Positions 44,336 to 57,099 are shown, counted from the stretch's first letter. The stretch: 64,000 bases of DNA from Patiria miniata (GCF_015706575.1 NW_024037047.1:2422632-2486631); one strand, 5' to 3'. The notes: generated by a model not told the origin, from the letters alone. Numbers and translations: made by a program.

Positions 44336-44806
44336 CAACATTTGCAAAAAAAAGCAACAACAAAACTACCAAATTATTATGAAATACCTTTCTTGACTGT
44401 AAGTGAATAATAGTCTCAAGCATGCCATCCTCAGAATCATGACACCTGGTGTGATGTCATCTAAAAGGCTTTTTTTTTCTTCAAATGCTGCCCTAAACTT
44501 CGTTCGTCCACGTTTTGTTTGCACTTTGCAATCAGTCACACATCCGTGAACGGTTGCCAACCAGCTAGTCTGGTACCCAGAGCTGACAATTCCCCGACGT
44601 CTAAAATTGTTTCGTTTCGTCTGAAGTAGGGTCAGGGGACCAGACTACAAGAACAAGATTTGTTTCCTTGGTGTTTTTTTTTTAGCATGTATGAAAACAC
44701 AACTTTAAACAGGTCAGTATAGGCCTTACAAATCTGCTATAAAATACTAACCCCCAAATCCATCCATTTCTGAAAATTACAGCAAAAGCAAACGTATTAC
44801 CTTTAA
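44336..44806 (+). mobile_element. Family X element copy 6 (diverged subfamily X3)
   Basis: Starts AGGTAATATACAACATTTGC and ends ACGTATTACCT|TTAA. The left TTAA is lost. The palindromic core is mostly deleted, but GGACCAGACTAC and TAGTCTGGTACCC blocks remain. Confidence 0.75.
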
Positions 44807-45647
44807 TATCACTTAATCAATGTTGACTTGAAAATTGTAAAACGATATATCATTTTGGTGCGGTGGCACGCTTCGTTTCCTTCAAGTTCATTACTCGTAT
44901 ATAACGGAACCCGACTACAAACACACTTGAACCGACCTTCAACCTAACCACGTGACATCAACACATCCCCTCACGTGACTATAAATTCAATCGGTTCGTT
45001 TTGTGGGAGAGAGAAAGAGAGATAGAGTCGTTATATCACTGCAAGCGGCCCGGGGATAAGTTGAGCGGGTCTGAGTGATCCTGCCGCCCCGGTCCGTAGC
45101 GATTTAATCTCGGCGATGCTGCTTTTCCGCTTGCCTGGTCCCAGCAATCTGCGTGTTCAATGACAATCAAAGGAAAGATGCGCGTCGCGGTGAAAAAAAA
45201 GGCGCACTAGTACAGTATACTATCACAGTAATTCGGGTGGTGTTGTGCCACGGATCTTTCCTCACAACTCGTGTTATTCGGCAAAGGGGAGAAATTAAAA
45301 AAAGGGAGATAGATTTGTAGTCTTGGAAATTAGAGCCTGTTTTTTGGTCTCTCTCTCTCTGTTTCTGCCGAGCCTGTTCGCTGAATTAAACAAGGGCCAA
45401 TTGAAAAACAGTGGGGGAATTGATGACTGTTCTTGAACTTGTGGCGAGACAAATTTCTCGTTTGTCAAGGACAACGTTAACCAAGCCACTGGTATACAGT
45501 CATTTGCATTTCTAACGTCAGGTTGGCCTTTGGATTGTTTTTGTTTATTTTGAAGGAAGACGGAAAAAACAGGGTTGTTCTTGCGGTTTTTGGAAGCTCA
45601 TTTTGTCATTGCGATTCTAGGAGGTTCATTTTAACTTGTTTGGGTAG
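44807..45647. other. Spacer with a GC-richer patch, no gene seen
   Basis: 45030-45150 is GC-rich and repeat-free (candidate regulatory). A TCTCTCTCTCTG tract lies near 45349. Confidence 0.35.
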
Positions 45648-45818
45648 GGCCAAAAAAATAAATTCTGCTTCCGATAACATGGCATTTGAAAATAGAGTAG
45701 GTAGGTAGGGATTTTTTCTTTTTTTGGGGGGGGGGGCGATTTTTTGTGTACGATCATAATGTCAAAATAGGGAAGGCATGGTAACTATATAGAAGCAGAA
45801 CTGTTATTGTTTTTGGCC
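45648..45818. mobile_element. Short family T relative
   Basis: GGCC, an A-tract and TTCTGCTTC at the left, with GAAGCAGAA, a T-rich stretch and GGCC at the right. Same end design as 3577-3946 and 10598-10978 but only 171 bp. Confidence 0.6.
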
Positions 45819-47192
45819 TAATGATAGAAACTGATCTGAAGTCTCTGTTGTCCTTTACAAATTAAGTTCCGTTTTTTGAAAAAAAAACTGTTGATGCTTT
45901 AAATAATTTGTTACTTATAATGTCTTTTCAAGTTTAAATGATGAGCGACTACTGTGAGAGCTTTCATGCATGAAAGCAGCCAAATCATTATAATGTTTAC
46001 ATTTGAATTAACACGGGTGAATAATGATAGTTTGGATGAAACATTACTGTATGCTGAGAGACCTCATTTCGTCTGCCTTGTTTGTTAAATTAAGGACAAA
46101 AGTATTGGCAAAATAGTTCGAAGCATAATACGACGACAAATATCCCTAAGCAAGGGCCGAAACCAAAGAAATGTTTACAGCCGGAAAAAAGTCTTGTCAA
46201 AAAAAAAGTACAAACGTATATGAGTGATTTTCAAATACCTTAATTTACAGTAAAACTTGCCAGATGCCTTTATAACTCTCTTCCTGTGCAAAAAGCAAAA
46301 AAGAAAACCACGAACTGAAATAATTAATTATTTAACCATAAAACAAGCCCCCAATAACCCCCGGGGCTCTGCGGTAAAAAAGCCAAGAACATACCAGATT
46401 TCCGTAGACCGCTGGCGACAGCGCGGCGGCAAGGCAACGCTCCGCCGTCGAAATTGACCTCAGTGTCGGCGGTGGCTGAGCGGCGCCGACGCGGTACTGT
46501 CCCTACCGAATGAAGCGGCAAAGCACCCCGCGTTTGATGTGACTTCAGCACGCGCCAATTAACACGAACAGGCGTTAATGAAATCAGGGCTGAAAGAAAG
46601 GGAAATTTCTACTTCGACTTATTTTTCCTTTATATAGAGAGAGAAAAAAAAAACACGAACCAAATAAAAAAAAACATTTCGTGTTGCGTATAGGGTGCAC
46701 CATACCTAGCGTACATACACATTTATAGTAAAGGCAAGACAATCCTATTGCATATAATTTGTATCCTAGTCAATTGACGGAATTTGAATTGGTCATTGTT
46801 ATTTTTACCACTGCCATAACAAAAATTAACGTCTTAACAAAACGAATCTCAATCGTTTCATTATTAAAGTTTCAAAAACCGTTCCCCACCTTTTATTATC
46901 ACAAATGGAACGTTGCCTCAAACGTTAAGCAATGTACGTTAAACATGATACATAACAACTAAACGAATTTACAGTTGAATCAACTCAGTTTCGTTGAGTT
47001 TAATCCATTCCTCGCAAATAATATGATCCGTGATTGCCTTGACACAAAGACGATAACATGAGCATTTTGGATTCACACCGGTGTCCCTTTGCACTCAAGA
47101 CAAGTGACGCATTATCTCCTGGGAGCCAACGAAATACAACAGCGCCCCCAGCGTCCGGTAACTGTCACTGATAATGTTTTCCGTCTGTGTAC
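45819..47192. other. Spacer with a GC-rich island at 46340-46570
   Basis: 46340-46570 is GC- and CpG-rich and repeat-free in AT-rich surroundings. Open frames there run on both strands and show no domain. The rest is AT-rich. Confidence 0.35.
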
Positions 47193-47683
47193 CACTGATC
47201 TCTATATAAAGACTGGATAGCTAATAAAGAGCCGCACAATGAATGAATTTGACGCCATATTGGTGAGACCGGCTGGTGATCTACAAAGGACAAGTTGCCG
47301 TCTTTATAGACAGCTTGATTTCTTTTGTAACGTCGCGGTTCACCTGACTTATATTTTGACCACCACCACTGACCAACTGACCAAGGTTTACTACAATTTT
47401 TCTAACGTTGTGGTTACTTTTATAATGCCGCAAATCACTTTTCTGGCGTTTTTGAAATAGCAATCACTACGGAAATGTGTCCCTTTTAGAACATCATAAT
47501 ATGTGTACGTGACCAAAATGCGCGTCAACTGTTGATACAACGCGCGCGTATTTACGCGTAGAACGTTCGTATTATGCGCGGCCATCTTCGTGAGACCGGG
47601 GGCGAATTGGTCAATATGCAAAGTCTATACTGTGTGAATGTTGTATGCATATCCGCTATCCAGTCTTTATATAGAGATCAGTG
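47193..47683. mobile_element. hAT-like MITE with perfect 8-bp target duplication
   Basis: CACTGATCTCTATATAAAGA at the left is inverted at the right end, with 27 or more matched bases. CTGTGTAC occurs at 47185-47192 and 47684-47691. The interior shares blocks with the longer copy at 7893-9243. No transposase is present. Confidence 0.92.
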
Positions 47684-47691
47684 CTGTGTAC

Positions 47692-48420
47692 ATGAAAGAT
47701 AGTGATTTTTTTTTTAAATTATATTATACTCCACGTCCATGCATTACATTGTTTTGAAGCACAATTATACACATCGGCATTTATGAAGAGAAAGTGTGGA
47801 CATTTTCCCTGAAATTATTGTCAAATCCGGAACTGCCTTCAGGCAGAGGAAGTGCTTTTTTGTTCAATAGCGCAGGCGTTTTAGCAAACCGCAACTGACT
47901 AGCAACAAAACCAATGACCGAAATCTGGGCCCTGGCAGAATTTGTTTGTGAGGCAAATTGGGAATTCAATTAAAACGACATGTTGCACTGTACAGCTTGT
48001 ACATTGTATGTAGAGCTGGTTTAAACACATTTAACCGACTTTTTTTTTTACATGTTTGAATACGACACGTTTACATTTTACAATTTTGGATGTCTGACAT
48101 GACGTCTGGGATTCAAGTCGAAAAACAGGCTAAATACAGACTTTTCTCTTTCGTTTTCATCACCTGTCTCATCAAAACGAACTTCAAAATATGAAGTTGA
48201 CTTTCCACGAGATCATATTGACGACACTAACGGGCTTTCATACTGTGCAAGACATTTAAACACAGAAGAGTTTAAATTGTAAGCACCATTTTTATAGTGT
48301 GGTGTATGTGTCGAACATAAACACTCTTAGCGGCCTTGTTAACTATTCTTAGAAGAAATTTAAATGAAATTGATGTATAAATGGTCGTGGTTAAGCGGTT
48401 ATTGGTATTTGGTTTTCATT
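47692..48420. other. Spacer, no gene seen
   Basis: AT-rich. GTTTAAACACATTTAACC near 48018 and CATTTAAACACAGAAGAGTT near 48250 form a loose inverted pair. Confidence 0.35.
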
Positions 48421-48945
48421 TTAAAGGTAATATACACAATTTACTTTTGCTGAAATTTTCAAAAATGGACGGATTTGGGGGTTAGTATTTTGTAGCAAAT
48501 ATCATTCCACTGAACTGTTTAAAGTTTTGTGTTTCTGAATGTCAGAGGGGGATGTTTTTCTTGTAGTCTGGTTCCCAGAACCGCGACACCTCAGACGAAA
48601 CAGAACCATTTATAGACGTCGGGGAATTGTCAGGTCAGGGAGCCAAACTAGCTGGCTCGCGCTCGTTATGTAACCGATTACGAACAAAATGTGTACTAAC
48701 TAAATGAGGTCAATTATTGGGGGCAATATTTGAAAATAACCATTTGTTTTCAACGGTGGTTCGACCGAATTATCCTTGGGAAAACGACACAAAAGTTCGC
48801 TTTTCTTGAAAATGACAGCACACCAGGTGCCATGATTTCACAGCCTGTGCTTGACACTGTCATTCACTTACAATCAAGTGAGGTAATTCATAATTATTTG
48901 GTAGTTTTGTTTTTTAATGTTTGCAAATGTTGAACACTACCTTAA
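48421..48945 (-). mobile_element. Family X element copy 7 (diverged subfamily X3)
   Basis: TTAA at 48421-48424 and 48942-48945. Ends are AGGTAATATACACAATTTAC and AACACTACC. The palindromic core near 48752-48780 has decayed (CAACGGTGGTTCGACCGAA). Confidence 0.8.
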
Positions 48946-49544
48946 AATCCCATAGCACGTCATACGGACCGATCCAGTCCACCTAAGAAACAAAGGAAAC
49001 CGTGTGTCACATTTTGTGCAGTATTGTCGGATTATAATCAAATATAACCCAACATCCTGCGGAGTGTTATTTTGATATTAAATTGTCTTCCTTTCAGTTT
49101 GCTTCAAGAGAATGGTCAGAATTGAATTTGCGGCTGCATTTACTCAGAATCCGGCAATTTTCACAATCTTCAACCCTGCACCTGATACACAAACTCCGTC
49201 TGTTGCTTTATCTCGTTCACACTGCTCGCACAAATCTTAAATTTGATTTTTCGTTGGTAATTGCAAGAAAACCTCGGATTGTTTCCCCACAAATAATAAA
49301 TAATGGTCAAACCCTTGCAGACCCAGAACAAGATGAACCCAAATGAACGAGAGAAAGAGAGAAAAGTTGAAGGTGCCCCCGGGCAAAAATCTATACGATG
49401 CGGCCCTGAAAATATCTGGTCAGGAACACATTAGGAAGTCTGCGGCTGTGTGCTGTTGATGGGATATCTTCAAGGCATGCTCAGAACGCGCGCGTGCTGC
49501 ATTTACCCGGAACTGAAACGCGCGTGTGTAGCTGCGGAGCATCT
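48946..49544. other. Spacer, no gene seen
   Basis: An 87-codon open frame at 49083-49346 has no recognised domain. 49450-49540 is CpG-rich. Confidence 0.35.
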
Positions 49545-50061
49545 GCAGGGTGAGTAAAAACTAAACGAAACTCAAATTCGGGACCATTGTTTTAGTGAAG
49601 TTCTGCATGTAGCACTTTCAAAATCTAGGATATGAAAGCCCAATTCATAAGCATTCTTTTAGTGCAAGAACCATTAAATCACTTATGTAATTATCAAGTA
49701 ACAGAATTTTAAACACAACCACCGTTTTAAAGTTGTGTCCACGGATCACAAAAAGGTACCGGTAAGTGTTCTTTCAGCAAAACGAAAACAAATCACATAG
49801 GGATGTGTGTGAATGGTTTTCGTTTTGCTGAAAGAACGCACACCTTTTTTTTTGTGATCCTTGGACAGAACTTTAAAACTGTGTTTAAGATTCCGTAACT
49901 TGAAAAGTACATGAGTGATTTGAATGATTCTTGTTCAAAAAGAAAGCTTATGGGTTGGGCTTTCATATCTAAGATTTTGAAAGTGCTACATGCAGAACTT
50001 CACTAAAACAATCGTCCCGACATTGTTTTGGGTTTCGGTTTGTTTTTTTACTCACCCTGTA
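49545..50061. mobile_element. Family Q foldback element copy 2
   Basis: GCAGGGTGAGTAAAAACTAA at the left and TTTACTCACCCTGTA at the right, with arms homologous to 43541-44031. The centre has CAGCAAAACGAAAACAAATC and its inverse GTTTTCGTTTTGCTG, so the foldback is nearly complete. Confidence 0.88.
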
Positions 50062-50291
50062 TTATTAAAGCGGGTAGTTTCATCATGGGGTCAAACCGAG
50101 AACGCAGCAGGATGACAGTGACCGGCTGGCGGGGGAGAGAATCTTTTCACTTGAGTTCACCCATCATGCGATGCAGGGGGACTCTGCGGCAGAGTAACGG
50201 GGGAATAGATGATTGAGGCTCCGGTCGGTGACTCGGATCGGCAAGCCTCCTCGCGTGCCAGGCAACGCAGTTGATATCCCCTCAACCCCGA
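50062..50291. other. Unique flank of the 208-bp array
   Basis: Moderate-GC single-copy sequence leading into the first unit. Confidence 0.4.
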
Positions 50292-51126
50292 TTGGGAAAT
50301 ACGATTGCAAGATCGCACTAACTAGATACAGACACGCGCCGATATATCGTAAACACATTATAGTCCATAGACCTGTGTCTTGTGTAACATCCAACAGGGT
50401 AGATGCTTGGGGGTCAGTAAGAGGGGGAGGGGCTAAGAAGGAATTGTGGGGGGGGGAAACGGGCTTCGCTTAATTCAAATTTAGGGAGACACATCGCAGC
50501 CTGGGAAATACGATTGCAAGATCGCACTAACTATATACAGACACGCGCCGATATATCGTAAACACATTATAGTCCATAGACCTGTGTCTTGTGTAACATC
50601 CAACAGGGTAGATGCTTGGGGGTCAGTAAGAGGGGGAGAGGCTAAGAAGGAATTGTGGGGGAGGAAACGGGCTTCGCTTAATTCAAATTTAGGGAGACAC
50701 ATCGCAGCCTGGGAAATACGATTGCAAGATCGCACTAACTATATACAGACACGCGCCGATATATCGTAAACACATTATAGTCCATAGACCTGTGTCTTGT
50801 GTAACATCCAACAGGGTATATGCTTGGGGGTCAGTAAGAGGGGGAGAGGCTAAGAAGGAATTGTGGGGGAGGAAACGGGCTTCGCTTAATTCAAATTTAG
50901 GGAGACACATCGCAGCCTGGGAAATACGATTGCAAGATCGCACTAACTAGATACAGACACGCGCCGATATATCGTAAACACATTATAGTCCATAGACCTG
51001 TGTCTTGTGTAACATCCAACAGGGTAGATGCTTGGGGGTCAGTAAGAGGGGGAGGGGCTAAGAAGAAATTGTGGGGGAGAAAACGGGCTTCGCTTAATTC
51101 AAATTTAGGAAGACACATCGCAGCCT
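50292..51126. repeat. Tandem array, four units of about 208 bp
   Basis: Units begin TGGGAAATACGATTGCAAGA at 50292, 50502, 50710 and 50918, with a spacing of 210, 208 and 208. Copies differ at only a few bases. 208 is not a multiple of three, and the overlapping minus-strand open frames in each unit are not one conserved protein. Unit contents include GATATATCGTAAACACATTA and GTAAGAGGGGGAGGGGCTAA. Confidence 0.95.
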
Positions 51127-52043
51127 TGCTACACGTAGTTAGAATAATCTTGAGGCAGTGAAGTTACAGAAGACTTGTCAATTAGCCGGATATATACTTT
51201 TCCTCCCATTACAATAACTTGTACTTTTATTCTGTACTCTTTTTTTTCTTTTTAGTCGAGGTGTCATGAGCTATGTATCGTCAACAAATTTGGGAAGGCA
51301 TCTTCTAAAAATGTGTTTTTATTGAGGTTTTTGTACGTGTTACAGTTCCCGTTCACACTTCGTCTATACTGCGTGGGCGTGGCTTAGCATCACGGAGGGG
51401 GTAAACACGCCTCTCCCGTCCTACCGATACGAATTAGAAAAGTACAAGAAACCGCTAAATGTGACACAGTACGCTGTCTGTACTTTATCAATTATTTTCC
51501 ACCCTTCAACCGGACCCAAACAGCCATGGCATACGTGGGAAAACAAACTAAGTCCTTACCCACATCTCTGTACGGGTTTTCGTTTGACCACACAAGTGTG
51601 TGTTCTTGAATTTACCACATTTTTGGGTTGCTCAGTACAGCGGAAGAAGCATCAATTTGAAAAGAGGTGAAGCTGAGTTGGAAAACAAATGTCAGTCCTT
51701 GATTGAGAATGTGAAGCAGTAATGGACTTGGCAAGATTTCGCATCGATTTTGCTTCAGCAGGGCTGTGAGTGTACTCTTGGGCGGGTTCTGCGCGCTTTC
51801 AGACCCCCGGGCCATCTCTCTAAGTCCCGCTGGTACGGTCAGGACTGGACCATTTTGCCGCCGTACTCACAACCACCTTATAAATCCTCTAGGGGCGAAT
51901 AATCTTAACCAATGTAGACATTTCTCATCCTTTACAGTGGCTCATTTTAAGTTATCACAACTTAATGTTACTTCAAGTCTCTTCAGGCTACATAACTGAG
52001 TTTTCTCGTTATTTAGTTATTTCTATAACTGCTCATGACATAC
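51127..52043. other. Spacer, no gene seen
   Basis: No repeat or domain was recognised in open frames of up to 77 codons. Confidence 0.35.
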
Positions 52044-52300
52044 TATTTTAAAGGCATAAAGGGTCATTTGCACTTCGTGCATTTTGTTCGTTTCCAATAA
52101 TAACTTCAAAGCCACTCAAAATCCAAAGAAAACTTTCAAAACCTAAAACCTGTTGCAGTTTTCAACTCGGTGGATACTCCACGATCAGTGGAAATCACAT
52201 TTCCCGATTTCTTCCAAATGACAGCAAGCCAGACGGAATGATTTCACAGGGGGTTTAGTGCCAGTACCATCTGTAATCCAAGTAAGCCTTGTGGTAAAAC
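52044..52300 (+). repeat. Interspersed repeat U copy 2
   Basis: TTAAAGGCATAA, TTGTTCGTTTCCAATAATAA and AATGACAGCAAGCCAGACGG appear in the same order as in 26761-27145. Confidence 0.65.
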
Positions 52301-53829
52301 GTGGGTATTTATCGGTAGGTTACTTTTGAGAGTGCAGATGATACCTTTCTTAAAGCCATCATCGTTAGTGTTAGCCCAGTTCTAATGTCCAGTTTCCGAA
52401 TACCACTTTTAACTAACTGTCTGAATAATTCGAAATCTTCTTCATTTTCCCCCCATTCACTTCCTCTATGTTTCACTCAACATGACAGTGTGAATTCCGC
52501 TTCAAATGTACTCCTTCCACAATAACTCCCCGTAAATAATTGAGTGGTGCACAGAGTTTCTTCAGCCCATAACCAGTGTTGAGTCTTTTTTATTTCAGGC
52601 CGAAGCATCTTAGTTTATTCCATGTTTAGAGCGTCGCTCCACAAAATCTCTGTTGCTTCACTGATTGTTTTGCTTCCGATTGTTGTCAGGATCGTTTGCG
52701 AGCATTTCGGATGATCGACCCCGTCGCATCGCCTTGTCCACAACGCTGACATTCCCCTCGGGGTGTTAGTCATGTTTTGAAAAAAGAAAAAAAAAATCAC
52801 CCCCTGTGGTACACCCGTCTGTGTTAACTCCCCATAGGCTCTGCCCGCCCGGAACTAATCCGAATTGAACCATTTTCACGGGTTTTAAACCCAAATTTGG
52901 CCGGTTTGTTCCGTGGCCAGTCTTGAGATGACAGCTCAACAGGGCGAAGGAGGGGAAGGGTTTCAGGTCGGGTCCCGTCGCGTCGAGTGTGGTGCATGAA
53001 CCCCTCCAAAACCAATTCATCGCGACAGGTCGTAGCAGGGCATATACAGACAGTCGTTACTTTGTCTTGAATCTTTATAGTCCTTTTGGGCATGTAGATC
53101 GTCCGTGGATCGCCGATTCTTAGATTTTTTTCTCCTGTCAAGGGAATCAAGACTTTTTTTCATGATTTGTGCTCGTCGATATTAAGGATTCCACTTTCTT
53201 CTATTTTACATTCACTTCTTTGCATGTCTGGTTAAAGGTTTGAGTTCAGTAGCTACTATATATTTTGAGAAAACACAGAGCAACACAGACATGTTTACGC
53301 TACGTAGTGTGGACATTCCTTTGTTTTCGTGTATAAAAAAAAAACCTGTGAAAAAAACCTAATTTTACTCACACTGAAAGCTCTTTCAACCCCTTTTTTT
53401 CTCTATCTCTAGTGTTTCTCTTCTTTTGCCACTGATATACCTAACCCCAAAATGCCTCTAAACCTGTTTTCAAGAGAGGAGAAAACCTTGTGTGGACGTG
53501 GGCAATTCCACACAACGTCGCTGCTACCTGGTTTATGTGGACCTATTTTGTTCCGAAGTCCACACAGTGAATGTAATGCTTGTACAATACATGCAAACAT
53601 TTTTTTAGGCCCGTAACTGGATTCCGTTGCTAATTCACGTACAAAAGTGTGTCAGGAAGCACACTTTTTAAACAACTTTCAACGATGTTCTTTCTTTTTT
53701 CCTAAGAGCAATACAATTCCAGGCGGACTTTAGGAGGTATTTAGTAAACCATCCCCAGCTTTTTTTGGTTTGCAAGGTGTTTCTCGTCAAATATGTAGGT
53801 ACTCTTCCGGGTAATTGCAAATGATCCTA
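52301..53829. other. Spacer, no gene seen
   Basis: 52680-53110 is GC-richer with overlapping minus-strand open frames (up to 108 codons) that show no recognised domain. The rest is AT-rich. Confidence 0.35.
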
Positions 53830-55000
53830 TGTGGCCTGTTCAGATTTACCCGGATTTGGGGTTCTGTTTGACCCAACCCTTTCAGGGTCAAAGATGACAC
53901 TTTTCCGGTTCAAAGTAACACTTTGTGCTCAGCTTTTTTGGGTTCATAATGACCCGGAAAATGATCCAGAGGAGTGTCGTTTTGATCCGGAAAGTGGCAT
54001 TTTTATACCATAAAAGAAGGATCAGTCCAATCCGTGTCAATCTGCCTAGGGACTTTTCAGAGTGATCTTGCTGTATGTTGCCCATCATAATCATGATTTG
54101 GTTTCCGTATATAACATGTATAAACTCCCGTCTGTTCTAAACATGTTAACATTCCCGTCTCAGATTCGACCCGGAAACAGGCTTCCTTTTGGCCTAATAC
54201 TTTCAGGGTCTAAAATGACACATTTCTGGGTCATTTTGACACTTTTGTTAAGGCTTCCGAATCAAAATGACCCGGAAAGTGTTCAAGGGAAGTGTCAGTT
54301 TGACCCAGAAAAATGTCATATCCTGAAAAGTATTAGGCCAAATAGAACCTCGATTTCGGGTCAAAATTCACCAGGTACTTATTGTACGTACTGTGTGTTG
54401 CCAATCATGTCATGATTTGGTTTCCATATAAACTCCCCTCTGTTCTTACCGTCGAACATGCTAAGCATCTCCTATATTTTTCTACATTTCCGTAGGCCCA
54501 ATCGTATATATTTTTACCAAAGTCCCGGGTCAAATTTGACCCGGAATGCGTGATTCTTTTTGGCCTTATACTTTCAGGGTCAGAAATGACACATTTCTGG
54601 GTCATTCTGACACTTTGGCCAAGGCTTCCGGGTCAAAATGACCAGGAAAGTGATCAAGAGAAGTGTCATTTTGACCCAGAAAATGTCATAGATATATATT
54701 TTTTATCCTGAAAAGTATTAGGCCAAATAGAACGTCGATTTCGGGTCAAAACTCACCAGGTACTGTCTGTTGCCCATCATGTCATGATTTGGTTTTCTGT
54801 ATTAAGTCCCCTCTGTTCTAACATGTTAAGTATGTCCTGCATTTCAATAAGGCTCAATCCTGGTATATTGTAACCCTCTTCTACTTGGCCTAATACTTTT
54901 CATGGTTAATAGTTCACTTCTCTGGGTCATTTTGACACTTTTGCCAAAATGTTTGGTCTTCTCTTGCCCCTCATGCCATGATTTGGTTTCCATGAACTCT
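53830..55000. repeat. TGACCC palindromic block, locally repeated
   Basis: Hairpin modules such as GGGTCAGAAATGACACATTT and TGGGTCATTTTGACACTTT, with inverses (GGTCAAAATGACCCGGAAAG), recur. A larger unit ending TCATGATTTGGTTTCC recurs near 54092, 54411, 54785 and 54977. TTTTGGCCTAATACTTTCAG and its inverse CTGAAAAGTATTAGGCCAAA bracket the core. A further copy lies at 61490-61660. Confidence 0.8.
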
Positions 55001-57099
55001 CCTCTGTTATTCTGTGCCGAACATGATAATCATTTCCTACCTCAATATTCAAATTAAGTTTTCGTTTTCGTTCTACGTTGTTCGACTTTCTTTTGAAAGC
55101 CGGATCTTCCATGTTTAATTTTGGTTGTGCTGCTATAAAGGCCCGAATGTTTAGCATGTTCAGATTGGACGCTAAGCGTATCTAGTTAATCCTGTCACCA
55201 GCTTTTCCTTCCTCTCTTGATCCTGCCACAAAATAGATGACATCCTGTCAATATCTCTGCAGGTAGATCATTCACTAACTCCCAAAAATAATAACAGAAA
55301 AAGTGCATCGGTGTTTTCCCTCGGTTTTTATTTGGCGCCTGAATGCTCGCCCCAGCGTGAATTCCTATCTCTTAGTTCATAATGAAGGATATCGTATTGT
55401 TTTCGCAGCTTTGGTTCAGCGGATCGATACAGCGCGTTCTGTGAGGGTGGGGGAGATATTTTTGTATCTTTTTTTTGCCGAGTTCTTCTGAACTCCTAGC
55501 GGGTATAGGGAGCTGACGAGCCGCCGGGATAATTCAGCTAATCCAGCGGGCTATTAGATTATCGAGACACGGCCGAGACCTTGGCTCGGCGCCTCACCTG
55601 TAGGCAAACACGGAATGATGGAGCGTTGATTTGACACTTCTTATTATTGTGGAGCCTTTTTTTTATTTCGAGAGATTGAGGGAAGATGGTGCAGAATACA
55701 CAGCGGCTCATTTTGTTGTGTAATTGCGGACGGTGTGCGGGCTGCACGCCTGTAGTACCGTCAGAGGAATTTTGACAGTTCGCCTCCTGGCAATTAGTTG
55801 CAATTGTCAGCGGATTCGCGCTTTGATATCCCGCGTTCAAGTTCGTCCGTCTGCCCATTCATCCGTTAAACATTCCATCAGCCTTGGAAGTAATCATCGC
55901 AATACGATTTGTAATATGAACAGGCAACAGTTAAATGAAGGAACAGTTTATATTGCAAACATGTTCATCGGATCGCTATTTGTCATGTCAGAAAGCAGCC
56001 ATTTTTGTTTCTGTCAAATTCCACAATTTGGTTTTGATTGAAGTCGGGGTTTCGGGTATCGTATCAGACCGACCGTCTGAAATGAGAGCTGTATACAAAT
56101 ACGCTGTCCTTTTCTCCAATGCCCAAAATAAACTGTCAGCTTAATTTGGTAAAAGGGATACGCCTATTATCCCATGGATTTAAGAGGTAATTAACCGATT
56201 GTTGGCCCAGTCCGGGACCGCATTGTGTAGCGGGTACCGAGACCCATCTTTGGTGATTGAGAGCTCGGGACGGGGCTCGATGGAACAATGAAGATGACCA
56301 TTTTCTTTTGTTCATTTGGGGCGACTGACATCCCTCATATACGAGTCTTTGGGGGTACTGTCATGGGTGGAATGTTGTGCCCCATTTGGGTGATAGGGGT
56401 GCTTAAGTACACCCCTGGGGTACTAGAAGGGGTGCAGAAGTTGATGACCTGCGGTGGATAGTGCAAGGGGCTGGTGCATCATTATCAGAGTGCAGTGAAG
56501 AAGAGTATAGGATAAAATAAATTCATGTCAATGAAATGATATTGATACCAAACATTTGCATTGATGTGGAAAGACAAAAGAACTGTACCTACTTTATGAT
56601 TCTATATTTTTTGTTATATATTCTATAATTGAGTAAGAATGTCGTTTGCAAATTATTGAAGTGTTGTACTCCTCATCAGTGTCCACTGTCTCCTATCGTT
56701 GATCGGTCTGAAAGGGAAAAGTTCCTGGCGAAACCCTTTTTTCTTGAGGTTTTCAATTTCCCGCAATCCGAGTCTAAAGTTAATGGCAAAAGCTGTTGGG
56801 TTTTGGCTTCTAATTACTGACTTAAGGTAGTTCCTCCGTGTTGATGTCCCTCCTTGGACTGTCAGGAGGACAGAAGATGATTTACTTTCTATCAGAAGAT
56901 AACAGAAATAGCAGAAGTTACTCCGCTGCCATTCTATTCAGTGTGCTACAGAGCTCTAGATGGCTTCTATCCTATCTGTACAAAAGCCAGCTCAATCCGA
57001 TGAACAAATAAACCAGTAAAAAGTAAAGACGAAGGGAGACTTCTTCGACAGTTGAAAAAGGCAGATAATCCCCCCAGGAGATGGGTGGACAAAAGGACT
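55001..57099. other. Repeat-poor region, candidate regulatory DNA
   Basis: 55400-55860 is a GC-richer stretch with open frames on both strands and no known domain. 56160-56480 is G-rich (GGGGTACTAGAAGGGGTGC). No known repeat was recognised. Confidence 0.3.

Noticed and set aside
50164..51118. Minus-strand frames of about 84 codons repeated four times
   Set aside because: The unit is 208-210 bp, not a multiple of three, so the frames do not join, and no domain is recognised.
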